DNA of 64,000 bases, taken from the NCBI RefSeq assembly GCF_022605725.1, contig NC_065554.1, positions 18,185,100-18,249,099 of the forward strand, read 5' to 3'. Source of the DNA: Anthonomus grandis grandis. Its lineage: Eukaryota; Arthropoda; Insecta; Coleoptera; Curculionidae. Both the position numbers and the translations under genes were made by a program. The notes beneath the pieces were generated by a model. The model searched no databases, had not been told where the DNA came from, and was given only the letters and a program-made list of their open reading frames with translations. This document shows positions 11,695 to 25,170 of this stretch, one piece after another (the first letter of the stretch is position 1; each line of letters opens with the position of its first letter).

Positions 11695-11950
11695 ATGCAG
11701 ACGACAGCAGCCTAGCCGGTCGTCGCACGATGCCGATGCCAGCCAGCCAAGCCAGACAATCCGAAACGTCAGTCAGTCGACCAGACATGCGATGATGATA
11801 TTGATGATATTCTGCTGTGTGTGTGTGTTGTAACATAATAAGCTAAACAAGGACGGCACGATCTCATACTAACAAAAACCTCCGTCTACACGAAAAGTTC
11901 AAATTGCCACACCATCGTCAATCCGGTCAGTCAAAAACGGACTTTATTAC
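11695..11950 (+). promoter_or_regulatory. probable promoter and non-coding first exon of snoo
   Basis: A GC-rich island in AT-rich DNA, with CpG and CAG/CCAGC-type tracts. It contains two overlapping arthropod initiator motifs, TCAGTCAGTC (11769-11778), giving a likely start near 11771. No long ORF is present. It ends in a strong splice donor, with GTAAGT beginning at 11951, in the same direction as the snoo coding exons. The exon would be about 180 nt of 5' untranslated sequence joined to 25551. A TG run at 11818-11829 lies inside it. Placement rests on composition, initiator and donor only; no transcript evidence is available. Confidence 0.5.
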
Positions 11951-14900
11951 GTAAGTTTATATTCGCGTGTGTCGTGAGAGGAGAGGAAAAAAAAGAGTCG
12001 TGAATGGTGACCTTAACTTTTGTTTCTGACAAGTGGCCAGTAGGCGGACCCGACTGATTTTTCTCATCTTTTTAAAGTGAAGATAAATTTTTTACTAAAG
12101 TGGGTTTATATTGTGTTGTGTCACTATTGGATTACTGGCTGTTGTGGTTAGGATTATTGTGGATTTACATTGTTTTAATAGTACGTATTTAGTATAAATA
12201 ATGGATTTGGTTTTTTTGATCCACTTTGTTGGGCGCCAAAAGTGTAGGTGTCTAACGCTAATTCAAATGGATATTTAACATAAAACTGATTTTGGATGGG
12301 TTCGCTTATTGCAAATACTTATTAAAATTTCATTATCTTGAAATTTGTGTAAAGATCAAAAGTGTATGACATTTTATTTTTACCTTTTAAACAGGATTTT
12401 TTATTATTTATTTTATTTAAAAAATGTTGGGCGCCCAGTATACTTTAAAAGTCATTTAGTACATACCACATTGTTGAGCGCCAAAATATATCTGCTCCAA
12501 TTAAATAATAACAAAAAATTCCTTCGTAAACAATTTTTTCATTATTTTTGATATAAAATAATTTTAGGCATCTACATTTGTTCTTTAAGGCGCTTTATAA
12601 AACTACGTTGTTGGGCGCCAAAATGTGCTTATCTCAATTAAATAATAAATAAGAATCCCTTTAAAACTTCAGTTTTAGTCTTGTTGGTACAATAAACAAA
12701 AAGAGTTTTTAATTTAATAAGTGTACATTGATAGATTTCTATTTGTGATTTTATATTTTTTGTACAATTTTTAATAACAAATTTAATTGTAAAAACTATT
12801 AGAACATATTTAAGTACAGAATAAACAAAAAGTTTTTAAAAATTTGACATTTCAAATATAAAAAGATCATACATCATAAAATTTTTTTACAAAAGTTTTA
12901 TTGGTAAATTAAAATTATAGACCAAATTTAACGTCACTTATACTTATACCTAGTTCTAGTAATATTAATACTTCCTAGGGCAATTGAATTGAATTGAATT
13001 TTAGGTCCCTTTAATGGAAAATTTAAATTTTTGTTATATAGGATTGAATTTTTTTTATTGAAGTTTTAGTTAAATAATAATCAGCCTTCAATGTCAATAC
13101 ATACAATATTAAAATTCTTAATACAAATAAATGTTCTAGCAAAAGGAAATTGTAAATCTTTTTATGTCCCATAAACATTTTACAGATTTTTTCCATTTTA
13201 TCTTAATATATAATATTAATTCTGGATGCTAAAATTACTATAATAGTTCTAAAACACATTTTTATTGGGTACCAAAAATGTATATACAAACGTATTATAA
13301 CAAAATTATTATATTATATATAATAATTTTATAACATTATTATATTAACAAAATATATTAATGTAACTCTAACAAAAAACTTACAAAATAGGTGGAATGG
13401 AAATTTACAATTAACATTTGATTGTTAAAGGATTAAAATGCAAACACACAGCATTGGAGGCTAAAATAGTACTTGTCCCAGTAAAATTTTAAATTTCAGT
13501 CTTAAATAAAGGTATGTTGGAATATTGACTAGAACAAAAAGCATTAAGATAAACTGTAAATATAAAATTTTTTAAACATTATATTATTTTTTATAGACCC
13601 GCATCGTTGGGCGCCAAAGCTTCTACTCTAGCCAAGTAAATGTGAAGAATTATTTGAAGGTTCAGACATAGCAATGTTGATACATTTACTAGGGTCAAGA
13701 GATTTAATGCTGTTAATTTAACTAATTTAAAAATTTTACTTTTTATAAAGAATTTTTTTATAATTATCATTCGTTAATTTGTTATTCTGGTGACGATGTA
13801 CCTATACCAAAAAAAAATTATTCAAGTTTTAAGCGCAAGCCGTTTATATCTTTTTTCTCTTAATTGCCAGTGTTTCGGCCTACATTAGACCTCTTAAATG
13901 CACATTTTTTTAATTTTATATGCAATTTTGTATTCTTTCAAAGAAAATTAAATTTCGGGTGCACTTGCTGAACACACGTCGTTGGGCGCCAAAATATACT
14001 TGCTCTAGTTAAATTATAACCGCAAGAATTCCTTTGAAATTTGAGTTTTATTTATATTAAGACAAAGCTTTTAGACCACTCTAAATGCAAAATTGAATCA
14101 TTTTGTCTATAATTCTTTATTTAATTTAACTGTATAGTTTTTGGTACCACAATTGCTGTGATAGTCTTCGAATAAAAATCGACGTCATTAAGCATCAAAA
14201 TTAAATAGTTTATATATCCTCATTCTGCCGAAAGCACTTACATTTAAAAAATAATATCTAACAATAGTTTTCAATATTAAAACTCAGCTTTACAAATCTC
14301 ATATAATTAAAATTCCACTGTTAAATTTCTTGGAAAATTCAAAAGAGTTTAAAATCCAAGTTTCAAGACTTAAAATACATTAAAACTTACTGAGTGCTAA
14401 AATAAATTTGCTCCACTGATATTTGAAATTTCAGTCCTAATTAAATACACATATGTTAGAATATTCACTATATAGAACAAAAAGCTTTATGAATTGTGGA
14501 CATTTTCTAAACAGTAGAATATTTACTTGGACAAAAAGTTCTGAATTTTAAAAATGTTTTAAACAAATTCATGAATCCACATTGTTGGGCGCCAAAAAGT
14601 TCTACTTTAGTTAAATTATAACAAACAATTTTTGGAAACTTTTGGCATAGTGATTTTAATTAAAAGCTTTTTTTTAATTTAAAACTTTGATATTTAGTTA
14701 CCAATTTTTGATTTTTTTTTTGAACATTTGAATTTCTAAATTAGAGTTGATGATTATTTTGATACTTATATGTGCTCTAGTAATATTCAGGTTTCCTGAG
14801 GCCTATATGTTTATGAAACTATACTTTTAAAATTAATTTTAGACCACTTTAATGTAAATTTTTTAGACATTTCATAAACAATGTTGTATATTTGTAACTT

Positions 14901-15764
14901 AAAATTTTAGGTGTATTTGTTCAATACACGTCGTTCGGCACAAAATTATTCTTGCCCTAGTTAAGTAATAATTAAGAATTTCTTTAAAATTTGCATATTT
15001 ACATTAGGTTGATGTATTTAGTAAAATATAGGACTTTTGGATCACTTTGAATGTAAAATAGTATTATAATGTTAGCGTTATTTTTTTGAAGTTTTTTTAT
15101 AAAGTAGCTCTACGATGTTGGGCACCAAATTGTACTTGATCCAATTAAATAATAAGCATTTAGAATTTTAGTTCTATTATTTTCAATTTTAAAATTCTGA
15201 CTTTTCTTATTTTTTTACAAACAAATTTCAATGTTCAAATTATTGTAAAAGTGACTGGTTATATCAGTTTAAATCAACTTTTGCTATTTTATAAAAAGTG
15301 CTTTTTGGATTTAGTTTCTTTAAATAAAACATTAAATTCGGGAAATTAATTAGTCGCTGGGTAAACCCAATAAAATATAATTACTTCAGTTAAATAAAAA
15401 CAAGAAATGAACTAAATATTTTTTTTTAAGACAAAGAAGCTTTAGACTTTTTTTTAAATTTAAAATATGTAGTAATACTTTAGCCAAAAACAAGCTTTAA
15501 ATATTTTTTGGTAAATAAATTTTATCTAGGTGAGCCCACATTGTGCAGCGCTTATCTATATCTGCCCTAGTTAACAAATTAATAAAATGTGTATGGTCAC
15601 ATCTGACAGAATTAAAAAGCTTTAGACCACTGTCGACTGTTTGTATATGCAAAACTTGTATATTGTGATATAATTTTTTTAAACTTATAAACTAAACTTA
15701 AACTAACACTGCTGAACATGTTCTAAAGTCATTTTCTAAGTGCACGTAGTTAAAAGATATAATA

Positions 15765-17199
15765 CAGGGTGTTTCAGAACTATGGGATCAAACTTCTAGA
15801 GGTTGTTTAGTGCAACAGTAGAAACCATTTGAGTATAGGAACCCATGTCCGGAAATGTGTCACTACGCCACTACGGCCCTAAGACGCGTTTAAATTTAGA
15901 AAAAATATTAATTACCTAAATAGGATCTGATGCATTTATATTTACCTTTTGTATATGATACCATCACAACAATTGTTCAAAATGTCTTCCTCCAACCTCA
16001 ATACACCGATTTAAACCTCGCACATGATTTCGGCGAACTACACTAAAAATTTGATCCTCGTTTTGAATGATTTTAAATGCTGCTGTTATTCGTCCAATTA
16101 AGTCTAGCTCTGATTCTACTGGAGTTTCGTAGACTAAAGACTTTAGATGTCCCCACAACAAAAAATCGAGCGACGTTAAATCGGGTGACCTAGGAGGCCA
16201 AGAAACTGCTCCACCTCTGGCAATCCAACGGTGCCCAAACCGCTGAGCCAAATACTCGCGTACTTGTACAGCAAAGTGAGCTGGCGCTCCATCACGCTGA
16301 AACCACATTTGCTGTTTAACGTTTAGTGGAACATTTTCAAGGAGTTCTGGGAGAACTTCCTCCAAGAAACGCATATAAATAGGTCCTGTTAACCGTTCTG
16401 GTAGAAGGTATGGCCCAATTAAATAATCATTAACAATGCCTGCCCATACGTTGACAGACCAACGATTCTGATGTTTTCTTGGAAAAATTGCATAAGGATT
16501 TTCTTCGTCCCAAACATGGCTATTCCTACTATTAAAAATACCGTCTCTTGTGAAAGAGGCTTCATCGGTCCACAAAACATATCGTAAAAAATTTGGTTGT
16601 GCAATGATGTGATCTAGAAGCCATCGACAAAATAGAACTCTAGGATGATAATCGGCTGCAGTCATACCTTGAACTTTCTGGAAGTGGTAAGGATGGATTT
16701 GATGGATTTGTTGCTCGTGTAGTACCCGCCAGACAGAAGCGTTACTCGTATTCATATTCTTAGCGACGTCACGTGTGCTATTTGATGGTTCATCGGCAAC
16801 TCGCTGAAGCACCTCAAATCCTTCTTCAAATTCGACCGTTCTTACGATTCGAGCAACACCAGTATCATGCATCTTGGTCTTAAACATGCCTGTCTCAGCG
16901 AGTCGCCGACGAACCGCAATAAACTTTTTGTATCCAGGATGCTGTCGTTCGGGATAACGTTCATGATACAACCGCAATGCTGCTCGTGCATTACAGTTTG
17001 TTGCTCCGTATGCCAAATGCATATCCGCCAATTCTTGATTGGTTAAGTTTTCCATTTGCAATAAATGTTTAAAAATTGTAAGCTATAAAATTTTTAAACA
17101 TGACATTGAGAATTGACATTGATAAGCGTTGATTGTAAACAATTGTTGTTATGGTATCATGTACAAAAGGTAAAAAAAAATGCAGCAGATCCTATATAG
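15765..17199 (-). mobile_element. DDE transposon with intact transposase but truncated right end
   Basis: The left tip CAGGGTGTTTCAGAACTATG starts at 15765, directly after TA (15763-15764). The left arm (about 200 bp, up to the transposase stop) reappears inverted at about 17138-17199. There it stops after roughly 60 bp, and the outer ~140 bp of the right arm, including the terminal CACCCTG, is missing. A relative with both ends lies at 45067-45859. The insertion interrupts array A, so it is younger than the array. Confidence 0.85.
15964..17061 (-). CDS. intact DDE transposase (365 residues, Tc1/mariner superfamily)
   Basis: Uninterrupted reading frame from ATG at 17061 to the stop at 15964. 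Residues 1-60 form the N-terminal DUF4817-like helix-turn-helix region (LADMHLAYGATNCNARAALR). A second HTH-like region follows at about 85-120. The catalytic core holds D166 (WTDEASF), D257 (FQRDGAPAHF) and D294 (PPRSPDLTSLDF). There are 36 residues between the second and third Asp, so this is a DDD rather than DDE triad. The conserved block WSVNVWAGIV lies at 201-210. It would bind its terminal repeats and cut and paste the element at TA sites. All catalytic residues are kept, but the right terminal repeat of this copy is truncated, so it could at most act in trans. The -3 base and an alternative start at residue 3 leave the exact start uncertain. It could be expressed only if a promoter within the element survives. 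Confidence 0.9.
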   Translation of the reverse strand: MQMENLTNQELADMHLAYGATNCNARAALRLYHERYPERQHPGYKKFIAVRRRLAETGMFKTKMHDTGVARIVRTVEFEEGFEVLQRVADEPSNSTRDVAKNMNTSNASVWRVLHEQQIHQIHPYHFQKVQGMTAADYHPRVLFCRWLLDHIIAQPNFLRYVLWTDEASFTRDGIFNSRNSHVWDEENPYAIFPRKHQNRWSVNVWAGIVNDYLIGPYLLPERLTGPIYMRFLEEVLPELLENVPLNVKQQMWFQRDGAPAHFAVQVREYLAQRFGHRWIARGGAVSWPPRSPDLTSLDFLLWGHLKSLVYETPVESELDLIGRITAAFKIIQNEDQIFSVVRRNHVRGLNRCIEVGGRHFEQLL

Positions 17200-18760
17200 C
17201 ATAAATAGGATAAAGAGATTTTAAAATGTTAAATGATTAGAGTTTAAACAGAAAATTATAAGAGCTTTTTTATCAAAAATCTAATTGTGCTGTAAAAGAT
17301 ACACTTGGTAATTCCATGTTGTTGGGCGCCAAAACAGTTTCACTAAAATTTTTTTAAATTTAATTAAATGCTAATTTAGCCTATTCTTCATCGTAAAATT
17401 TCAATATTTATTCACATAAAATATTGATGTTCTATAGATTTAAAAAAATGTATCACAAATTATCCTTTGACCGTCGCTCTAAAAACCCACTGGGTACCAA
17501 ATTATGCTCGCCTTAATCAAATAATAACTAGTAAATATGTTAAAATCGCAGCATGTAGTGCCTTAATAGAAATATTTTTTATATGATTATTTTTAGATTC
17601 ATACAACCTGAAATATTACAGGGCCATTGTAATTTATTCACGCTCATCGGCTTGGAGCTTCGACTAAATTATAAAATCACACGGGTCAAGGTTCCAAAAA
17701 CTATTTAAAAATATTCTCTCGTATGTATTTCATTTGAATAATTATTGTGTAACACATTTTCGTATTTATTTAGGTCCTTTTTTGTCCTAATACTTCAAGT
17801 TTAAACCATGTTTGTGCAGCATAACAGCCAGTAGGTTAAATAATAATATTACTAATTTAAATATATCTGTAAAAATCATTGCAGAATAAAAATTTAATTA
17901 AAAATATTACTTAAGTATATTCTTTGAGCAGACGAAAATGTTAAATCTTCTATAGAAAACTTACAGGTTTTATAATATCCCTAAGCTCATGATCTTTTAT
18001 TGAATTTACATGAACTGTATAGCACTAATTTTAAATACGTATTTTTTAGATGTATGTATGGTTTAAAGGCCCCAGTAATATTAATTAATACGAATTGTAC
18101 ATAATTGGTGTAAAGTTCAACAAAACTAATTGTTTTAAATTGGGATATTACATATGCATTAAATCTTCAAAAATAATATGGGAGACTTTGAACCTGTAAG
18201 CCGGATCTATTTTTTTTTGACAAATATGGGTTGGAAACTAAAGACACAGACAATTTTTGAATATTTAATAATTTATTTACGATAACATGATAATAGATTA
18301 TATTATAGAATTCGTTCCTTAAACCCACTTCTAAAATACTTGTGTAGGCGCTCACTCTTAAATACTTACGTCACTTATTAAAGTGGTGCTCTAATTCTTA
18401 ATATTTTCTTCATTCGGTTAGTTAAATTTAAAATAAAAAAATTCCAACGTTTATCGTACAAAAAATACACCTGGATATCATAAATAAACATGGTAAAAAT
18501 GACTAAGGTGTATGAACTAATGTGGATTGGCGATTAATGGTTTAAAGTTCAAATTCAGGCATTATTTTCAATTACGTTCTCAATCTACATAAATAGCGTA
18601 CAACGCGTTGGCACGTGAAAGCACACAAGTTTCATAGTATTTTTGGGAAAAATATTGGAGAGGCTTAGAAATGCCTGAAATTACATTTAGTTAAAATGTT
18701 GCGCACCGAACTTATTCATTATATTATAAGGAATATTGGAGTTTTCTTTGAGAACATAAT

Positions 18761-19166
18761 ATCTATACACCCACGGTGTTGGGCGCCATACTATCACTGG
18801 TATAATTAAATAACTACTTGGGTTTTCTAACTATAGATATTTTTGAGTTCTTTTTCTTTAAATAGCGAAGCTTGTTGAACAACTTGCTCTTATATAGTTT
18901 TAGAAATTAGTACTTACCTGTAGAGGTGTAAACATAAAAAAAAAATTGATATCACTTTTTAATACTATAAAAATATAAGAATTAATTATACAAGATAATA
19001 ACATTAGGCAAATCAAGTATTTGATATGTAGGAAATAGAATTTTGATATTTCTTTTAAAACAATGCTTGCACTTTTTTTTTAAATCCAAAACAGTCAAAT
19101 TAAATTACACGTTTGTAAAATAATTAAGATATTCTTAAAAAATATACAAAAAATGTTGGGCGCCAA
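18761..19166 (+). repeat. array A long unit, copy 1
   Basis: Begins with ACCCACGGTGTTGGGCGCCA and is matched over several hundred bases, in order, by 24212-25170. Shared segments include TATCACTG.TATAATTAAA, GTTTTCTAA.CATAGATATT, TTACCTGTAGAGGT.TAA, ATAAAAATAT.AGAATTAATTAT, AAAATGCTTGCA and AATAATTAAGATATTCTTAA. A second core ends the unit at 19156-19166. Confidence 0.75.
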
Positions 19167-20008
19167 GTTACTTACCTAAGAACATTTTTATAGTACATCC
19201 CAGAATTTCAGCATAAGACAGCTATAGTAACCTAATTAAAAAACCCTTAGTTTCTAATAAAATCTAGATGTGTATAGCTAGTAACGCATTCTTAATTTAA
19301 GTGAATCGGTCCAATAAAAGCACATAAAGCACCAAGTATAACTACGCTTATTGTTATCAATTTCGCATAATATGTTTCGACAGAATTGCAAACTTGAGTA
19401 AAAAATCAAATTATATATTTATTTCTATATTTATCCCTACAACATTTTATTGCTCTCCTAAATATAATATTAAAAATTTTGATGATTTAAATGACATACA
19501 CACATCTTTTAATATAAAATACGATATAAAACTGATCTAATTAAAGATTACAGTTTTTTAACGTGTGCCAACATAAAACGAATCAAATCTACTTTTGGGG
19601 TGTGAATTTCGATTCAGATACGATATTTTGCAAATTCAAATATAATAAAAGGACTGATATATAAATTTAAAAGTTAATATTTTGCGCTCATTGGAGTGTA
19701 TTAAATTTGTTGATGTACACCTATCCGTATTCAAAGTTCTTATTCAATATTTTTTCCGTCAAGTTCTCTTGTTTTAATAAACATAAATTATATTTGACTT
19801 GAGATAAAAAGTTTTTTTTTTAAATTAAAGAAAAGGATTTTTTTAAATGAAAATAAAGTTGGCAAATTAATTTATGTCATTCTGTACCAAAATGAAGTAA
19901 TATATTAATGCTGGCTTACTGTGCTTAAAGGATTAAATTATCTAAAATACAATAATTAAGTTGTCACGAAAACTTAAAATGGTACTAAATATATAGAATG
20001 ATAATTTT

Positions 20009-20042
20009 AAAAATGAAACAACTTTACAATTGTTTCATTTTT
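20009..20042. repeat. perfect 13-bp inverted repeat
   Basis: AAAAATGAAACAA (20009-20021) is mirrored by its reverse complement at 20030-20042 with an 8-base loop. It lies in array A; function unknown. Confidence 0.6.
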
Positions 20043-22289
20043 ATAAAAAATTTTTGATTTTTTTTATCCTTAGAATTCTATTGGAATTGTACCTGTACCA
20101 AAAAATATTAACCAATGTTTTGATAGTTATATATAATTTATAAATACAATATCTCTTGGAGCCAAAAGACTTAAAATCATACTTTTAAGATGAATATTAG
20201 ACCTCTTGAATGCACTTTTTTATTTTATAACTTATTTTGTAATGTACAGACGTCGTTGGGCGCCAAAATATATTACGTCTAGTTAAATAATAACCAAGAA
20301 TTCGTTTTTTTGTCGAAATTTGAGTTTTATTTATATTAAGACAGTTTATATATAATCATCGTGCCAAAAGCCCTTAAATATAAAAATAAAATTGTTATTT
20401 TTTAATTTGTTTATGTACATTTGTTCCTATTCAATGTTCTCATTCAACATTTCTTCGATCAACTTCTCCAGTTTTAATAAAAATTAATTAGAGTTAAGAA
20501 GAAACTAATTTTTTACAATGTATCAATATTTAACTTATAAAAATATATAGTGCGGCTCGTAGGATCAAAATATTTACTTAATTTGTTGCAACAATAAATA
20601 CTGACTTAGCTATTCTTTTTTAATATTGATATTACGCGAATTAAGTTATACTAAAAATCCTTGATAACAATAACTCTATTAATGTAGATAAGAATTAATT
20701 CAGATTAAATATTTAAGCCAAAATATATTCATCGCTATGGACCGTTGCTACATGGTTTGTAGTAAAATAGAGATAAAAATGTTTTTTTTAGCATGTTAGC
20801 ACTTCAGGTGTTAAAGAGGTACCAGGTACCAAACACTTTGTAAACACAGATGCAAAAAATAAATCTAAGGGATGTCTATTGGACAGCGACTTAATACTAA
20901 TTTTCAATATTAAAAGACGAATTTAATTTTAGTAGCAATTTAAAAATTCCATAGCGTACAAAACATTCGAGTTTGCAAAATATTGTATTAAAGCTGAAAC
21001 CTATATCCCAAAGGCACACGTTTTCTAGGAACAAGTAGGAATGCTTAAATAATCATAAAATTAGCCTTTTCTAAGTTATAAGAACGCAAATATATGATTA
21101 AAACCAAAATTTTAATGTTACATTTTGGGCAGCTATATAAATTTAAATTATTTAAAAAAAAACAAATAGTACCATTATTTACCAAAATTAATTTACTTGC
21201 AAAAATGCTTAGCTCAGTACGTCTTATAGGATTAAAATATTAACTTAATTTGGTGTTTGCTACAATAAACTGAGTTTGCAAATCCGTCTTAATATATTTA
21301 TATTACGCGAAGTTGATAACGATTACTTAATTAAAGTAGATATAAATGATGTCTAATATGGTTTTGTTGAACCAACAGTAAATATAATATACACACTTCA
21401 ATGCTAGATCTAATAATAAATTTTAATTTTTTTTATAAGGTTATTATTAATTTTATAATATATATCATGGTGCTTTTTTGGCGCCCAACATGTATAGCAT
21501 ACGTTAAATGGTTCCTGTAAGTTCTATAATATTTATTATAATATCTTTATTATAAATATGAAATAATCTGATCGCTTTTTTAGTGTTGGTAATACTAAAA
21601 CAAAACAACGTAAATAACAACGTAAAAAGTTCACAAACGTATAATCAATAATTCAAAAATAAAGCAAACATATTTTTTACCACACATGTCTTTTATTCGA
21701 CTCCTGAATATTGTAAGATTCTTAGAGGGCAAGGGTCTAACTTAATTGCATGGAAGAATATATTTATTTCGTTCAGAAAGTTAAGTGCATTCCAACAGCT
21801 CATAGGAAAATGAATAAATCCTCATTTAACTATGTGGAAGAATATTCCTATCTCTTTAAAAAGATAAGACTATAAGTATTATAGCTTACATTGGACACCA
21901 GTCACTAGTTGTTTTAACTCAATTGCTTGGTAGAATATTTCTTTCAGTCAGTTAAGGGCATTCTACCAGCTATAGATGAATAGACTCAAACTCAACTGCC
22001 TGGAAGGATATTTTTATTTCTTCCAGACAGTTTAGTGCATACGAATATGATTCTAAAAGCCTGAAATAAAGTTACTATTACTTTAAATGTTTGGAACACA
22101 TAAAAAATAATTCACTTAATGGGACACATAGATTCCCTTGGATAAATGGACTGTAAATAAGTGCATCCGACTATTTTAGTTCGCACCAAAACAAATAGTA
22201 AAAATTCTACAATACTTTTAACATGCAGGAAAAGAAGATATATTTGGGTACAACTGCTCCCACTGCGAAATACTTATTAGTTTTTTATC

Positions 22290-22520
22290 AATTTCATTTT
22301 TGACTACATGCAAAGAAGCTTCTAGATTGACGGATTTTTCGAAAGCCTTTGACAATGTTAATTATGTAATACTTATTGTAACTTAATGCTTTTGGAATTC
22401 TAGATAATTTTCTTTCATGGTTACTGAAAGGTCATAACAAGTGAAAGATGGAGGTGGTTTCTTATTTACAGCTATTAAAGTTTTGTTTGGTGGGATTCCC
22501 ACTGTGATCCTGTGCTATGA
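22290..22520 (+). mobile_element. LINE reverse transcriptase scrap
   Basis: A plus-strand frame near 22335 reads DFSKAFDNVNYVI, the first catalytic-Asp block of non-LTR reverse transcriptase, followed by a frameshifted LNAFGILDNFLSWLLKGH-type segment. It lies within the first intron of snoo, inside array A. Confidence 0.7.
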
Positions 22521-24211
22521 CTGAGATACCGCAGAACCTTGATGATGAAAAATATGTAAAATAAAAAACTTTGAGTGCCATAATAATTTATTTACAAGGC
22601 TTTATTAACTTGTATACATAATTGACGACAATACACCTCTCAAAGTAAAATCTCAGCATTCTGATTTGGAGTCATCATTCTAAAATCACATTTGTCGGTT
22701 ACCTTAATTTAAATTATAGCTGTTGGCCTTACTTAAGTTTCTTTCGGAAATAGACAGTCCGACAGTTTATTTGTTACCTTTCATAGGACTTAGTATTGTA
22801 CTAATTAGGATATTTCTCCATTAGTTTTTAACATTTTAGGCAAACAAAATAATTTCGAATTTTGCTCCTACTCTGAACCAATAGATAATAGACTTCTATC
22901 AAAAAAATAAAGCAAATTCTCGATTGTTATATGTTTTTGAATTTTGTGCAATTGAGTGACGCAAAATATTAAATATCATTTTGATCAAAACAAATTCATA
23001 TCATTATCAAAAAGATATTAAATGTCTGTTATACTTATTGTTTTGTATTTATTCGTAACTTATAAATTCTATTAATATAATAATGAATAGACATAAACAT
23101 TGAAATATCAAATAAAATTTATTATATCAGGTGTTAAACTAATGCCAAAAACTTAGTAAATTCAGGTACGAACAGCTTATTCTGATTTAAGGTTTTTAAT
23201 TGAATAGTAATAATTTTTAAGACTATAGAAGAGGGGCAATTCTCTAAAAAAAAATTTATAACCTATAAAAATTATTTATCAAAAACAAGCCAAAATTTTT
23301 TTTTAAATATTTTAGTCATGTATTTGTTTTAACACACAGTTATTTTAAAACCAATATTAGACGTAGAGAGTGTATGTTAAGCAAAATTTCGTTTGTGTCC
23401 GGTTTATTTAAATTTGTTGTTTGAAATGTATTATAAAGAAGAAATTATGATTTTTGACTTAAGGTTTATACTTAATTAGAAAAACTTTTGGCTCAATTTA
23501 AAAAATGAATCAAAAAAATTAGCCATAAATATTAAAGCAAATATTAAAATAATATGTTTAAAACAAAAATTACGTAACACTTAATGTATTATGAATTGTC
23601 TTGGCTCCAAATTTCAAGTTGTAAATATTATACAAATAATATATTATATAAAAAGCAAAAATTCCAAATGGGATTTCGTGGAAGCTTATAATATTTTAAT
23701 TTTATTACAACTTACATTTTAAAATGCTCATATTTTGCAGTATAAGTTGACGCATAACGTGGGACTGAAGCCAAATAATAATCCAATTACTTTGGAAAGC
23801 AAGCTTTTATTCGAAATTCTATTAACTGGAAGTAGATTTTGTTAAAGGGCAAACATTTTAATTTAATAACAATTATTAGAAAAACTTATCATTTTCTTGA
23901 AAATTTCTTGGATAATAAAATTTGATTTAAGTAGAATTAAAAATAATAGGTAAAATAAAAAATATATTTTTTTTTAATTCACTATGTCTCCTTATAATTT
24001 TAACAAATTTTTTGATTATTTTATTGCTTTAATATTTTGTATATCTGAATGTAGGTTATGATTGCATATAAGCCTATCATGACACAAAAACGACAGTTCT
24101 AATTTTCAGTGAAAAATTAGTGCCATGTTTGCTTGACATACTTGCTTTAAATTTTATTATATTTATCATATATATTCAATATAATTTTTTTTTTGCATAT
24201 AATATTTATAG
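22521..24211. other. AT-rich intronic sequence between array A units
   Basis: No recognisable core copies and no coding potential. AT content is very high, with frequent short A/T runs. It may be array A sequence eroded beyond recognition or an unrelated insertion. Confidence 0.35.
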
Positions 24212-25170
24212 GGCCACAGTGTTGGGCGCCATAATATCACTGATATAATTAAAAATTACTACTAGAGTTTTCTAATCATAGATATTTTTTAGAATAATTC
24301 TTTTTAAACAACAAAGTCTATTTTAAAATATTGGCATAAGCATAATTTCCAATTTTAATCACAATTTTGAAAAAAAAAACATTTCAATATATTATTGGAT
24401 TTTTTTAATTAAAAAAGGTTATCTTTGTCACTGACTTTGTCTCTTACTCTTAAATTATAGTAGTTTTTGGTTTACTTTTAAATATTAATGTTTTTTTAGA
24501 ATTTACGTTCCGCAGAAATCAAATTATGAATAAATAGTATCCGTTAGATAAAAAAAAACCTTGGATAACAAAACTTCTTATCCAGAACAAACGTTTTTGT
24601 AAATTTTCTAAAAATTGTACATAACATATCATTTTGTGGTGACGATTCTACTTTTAATAATATAATTTGATATCTTACAAAAATTATTACTACTTACAAA
24701 TTATTATTTACCTGTAGAGGTTTAACCTGAAAAACAATAATTTTTATCACTATTTTAAAATGGGTTATTTAACAACTTTTCAATATCATAAAAATATGAG
24801 AATTAATTATCGCAGTAATTATCAATAGGCAACTTATGCAAATATATTTACTTTACAAATACACCTTTATCCTTTTACAATATATTTTTACTTTGTTTTA
24901 TTCTACGAACTTGCACCTAACTCGAATACATAAATACTGTGATTTAAGGAAGTAAGTAATAGGATTTAATCTAAAGGGAAGATTAATACTTTGAGTTCAA
25001 AAATAAGGTTTTGTTTATTTCAATTTTTATACTTATGTGTATTCAATATGCAGTAAATAGAATTTTGAAACTATCTTTAAAAAAATGCTTGCAGTAACCG
25101 ACTTCTAAAATTCAAAATAGTCACTAAATTCCACTGTCGAATAATAATTAAGATATTCTTAATATATAAT
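24212..25170 (+). repeat. array A long unit, copy 2
   Basis: Homologous in order to 18761-19166, but with extra sequence of a few hundred bases between about 24330 and 24690 and a further insertion near 24860-25030. Starts with GGCCACAGTGTTGGGCGCCA. Confidence 0.7.
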
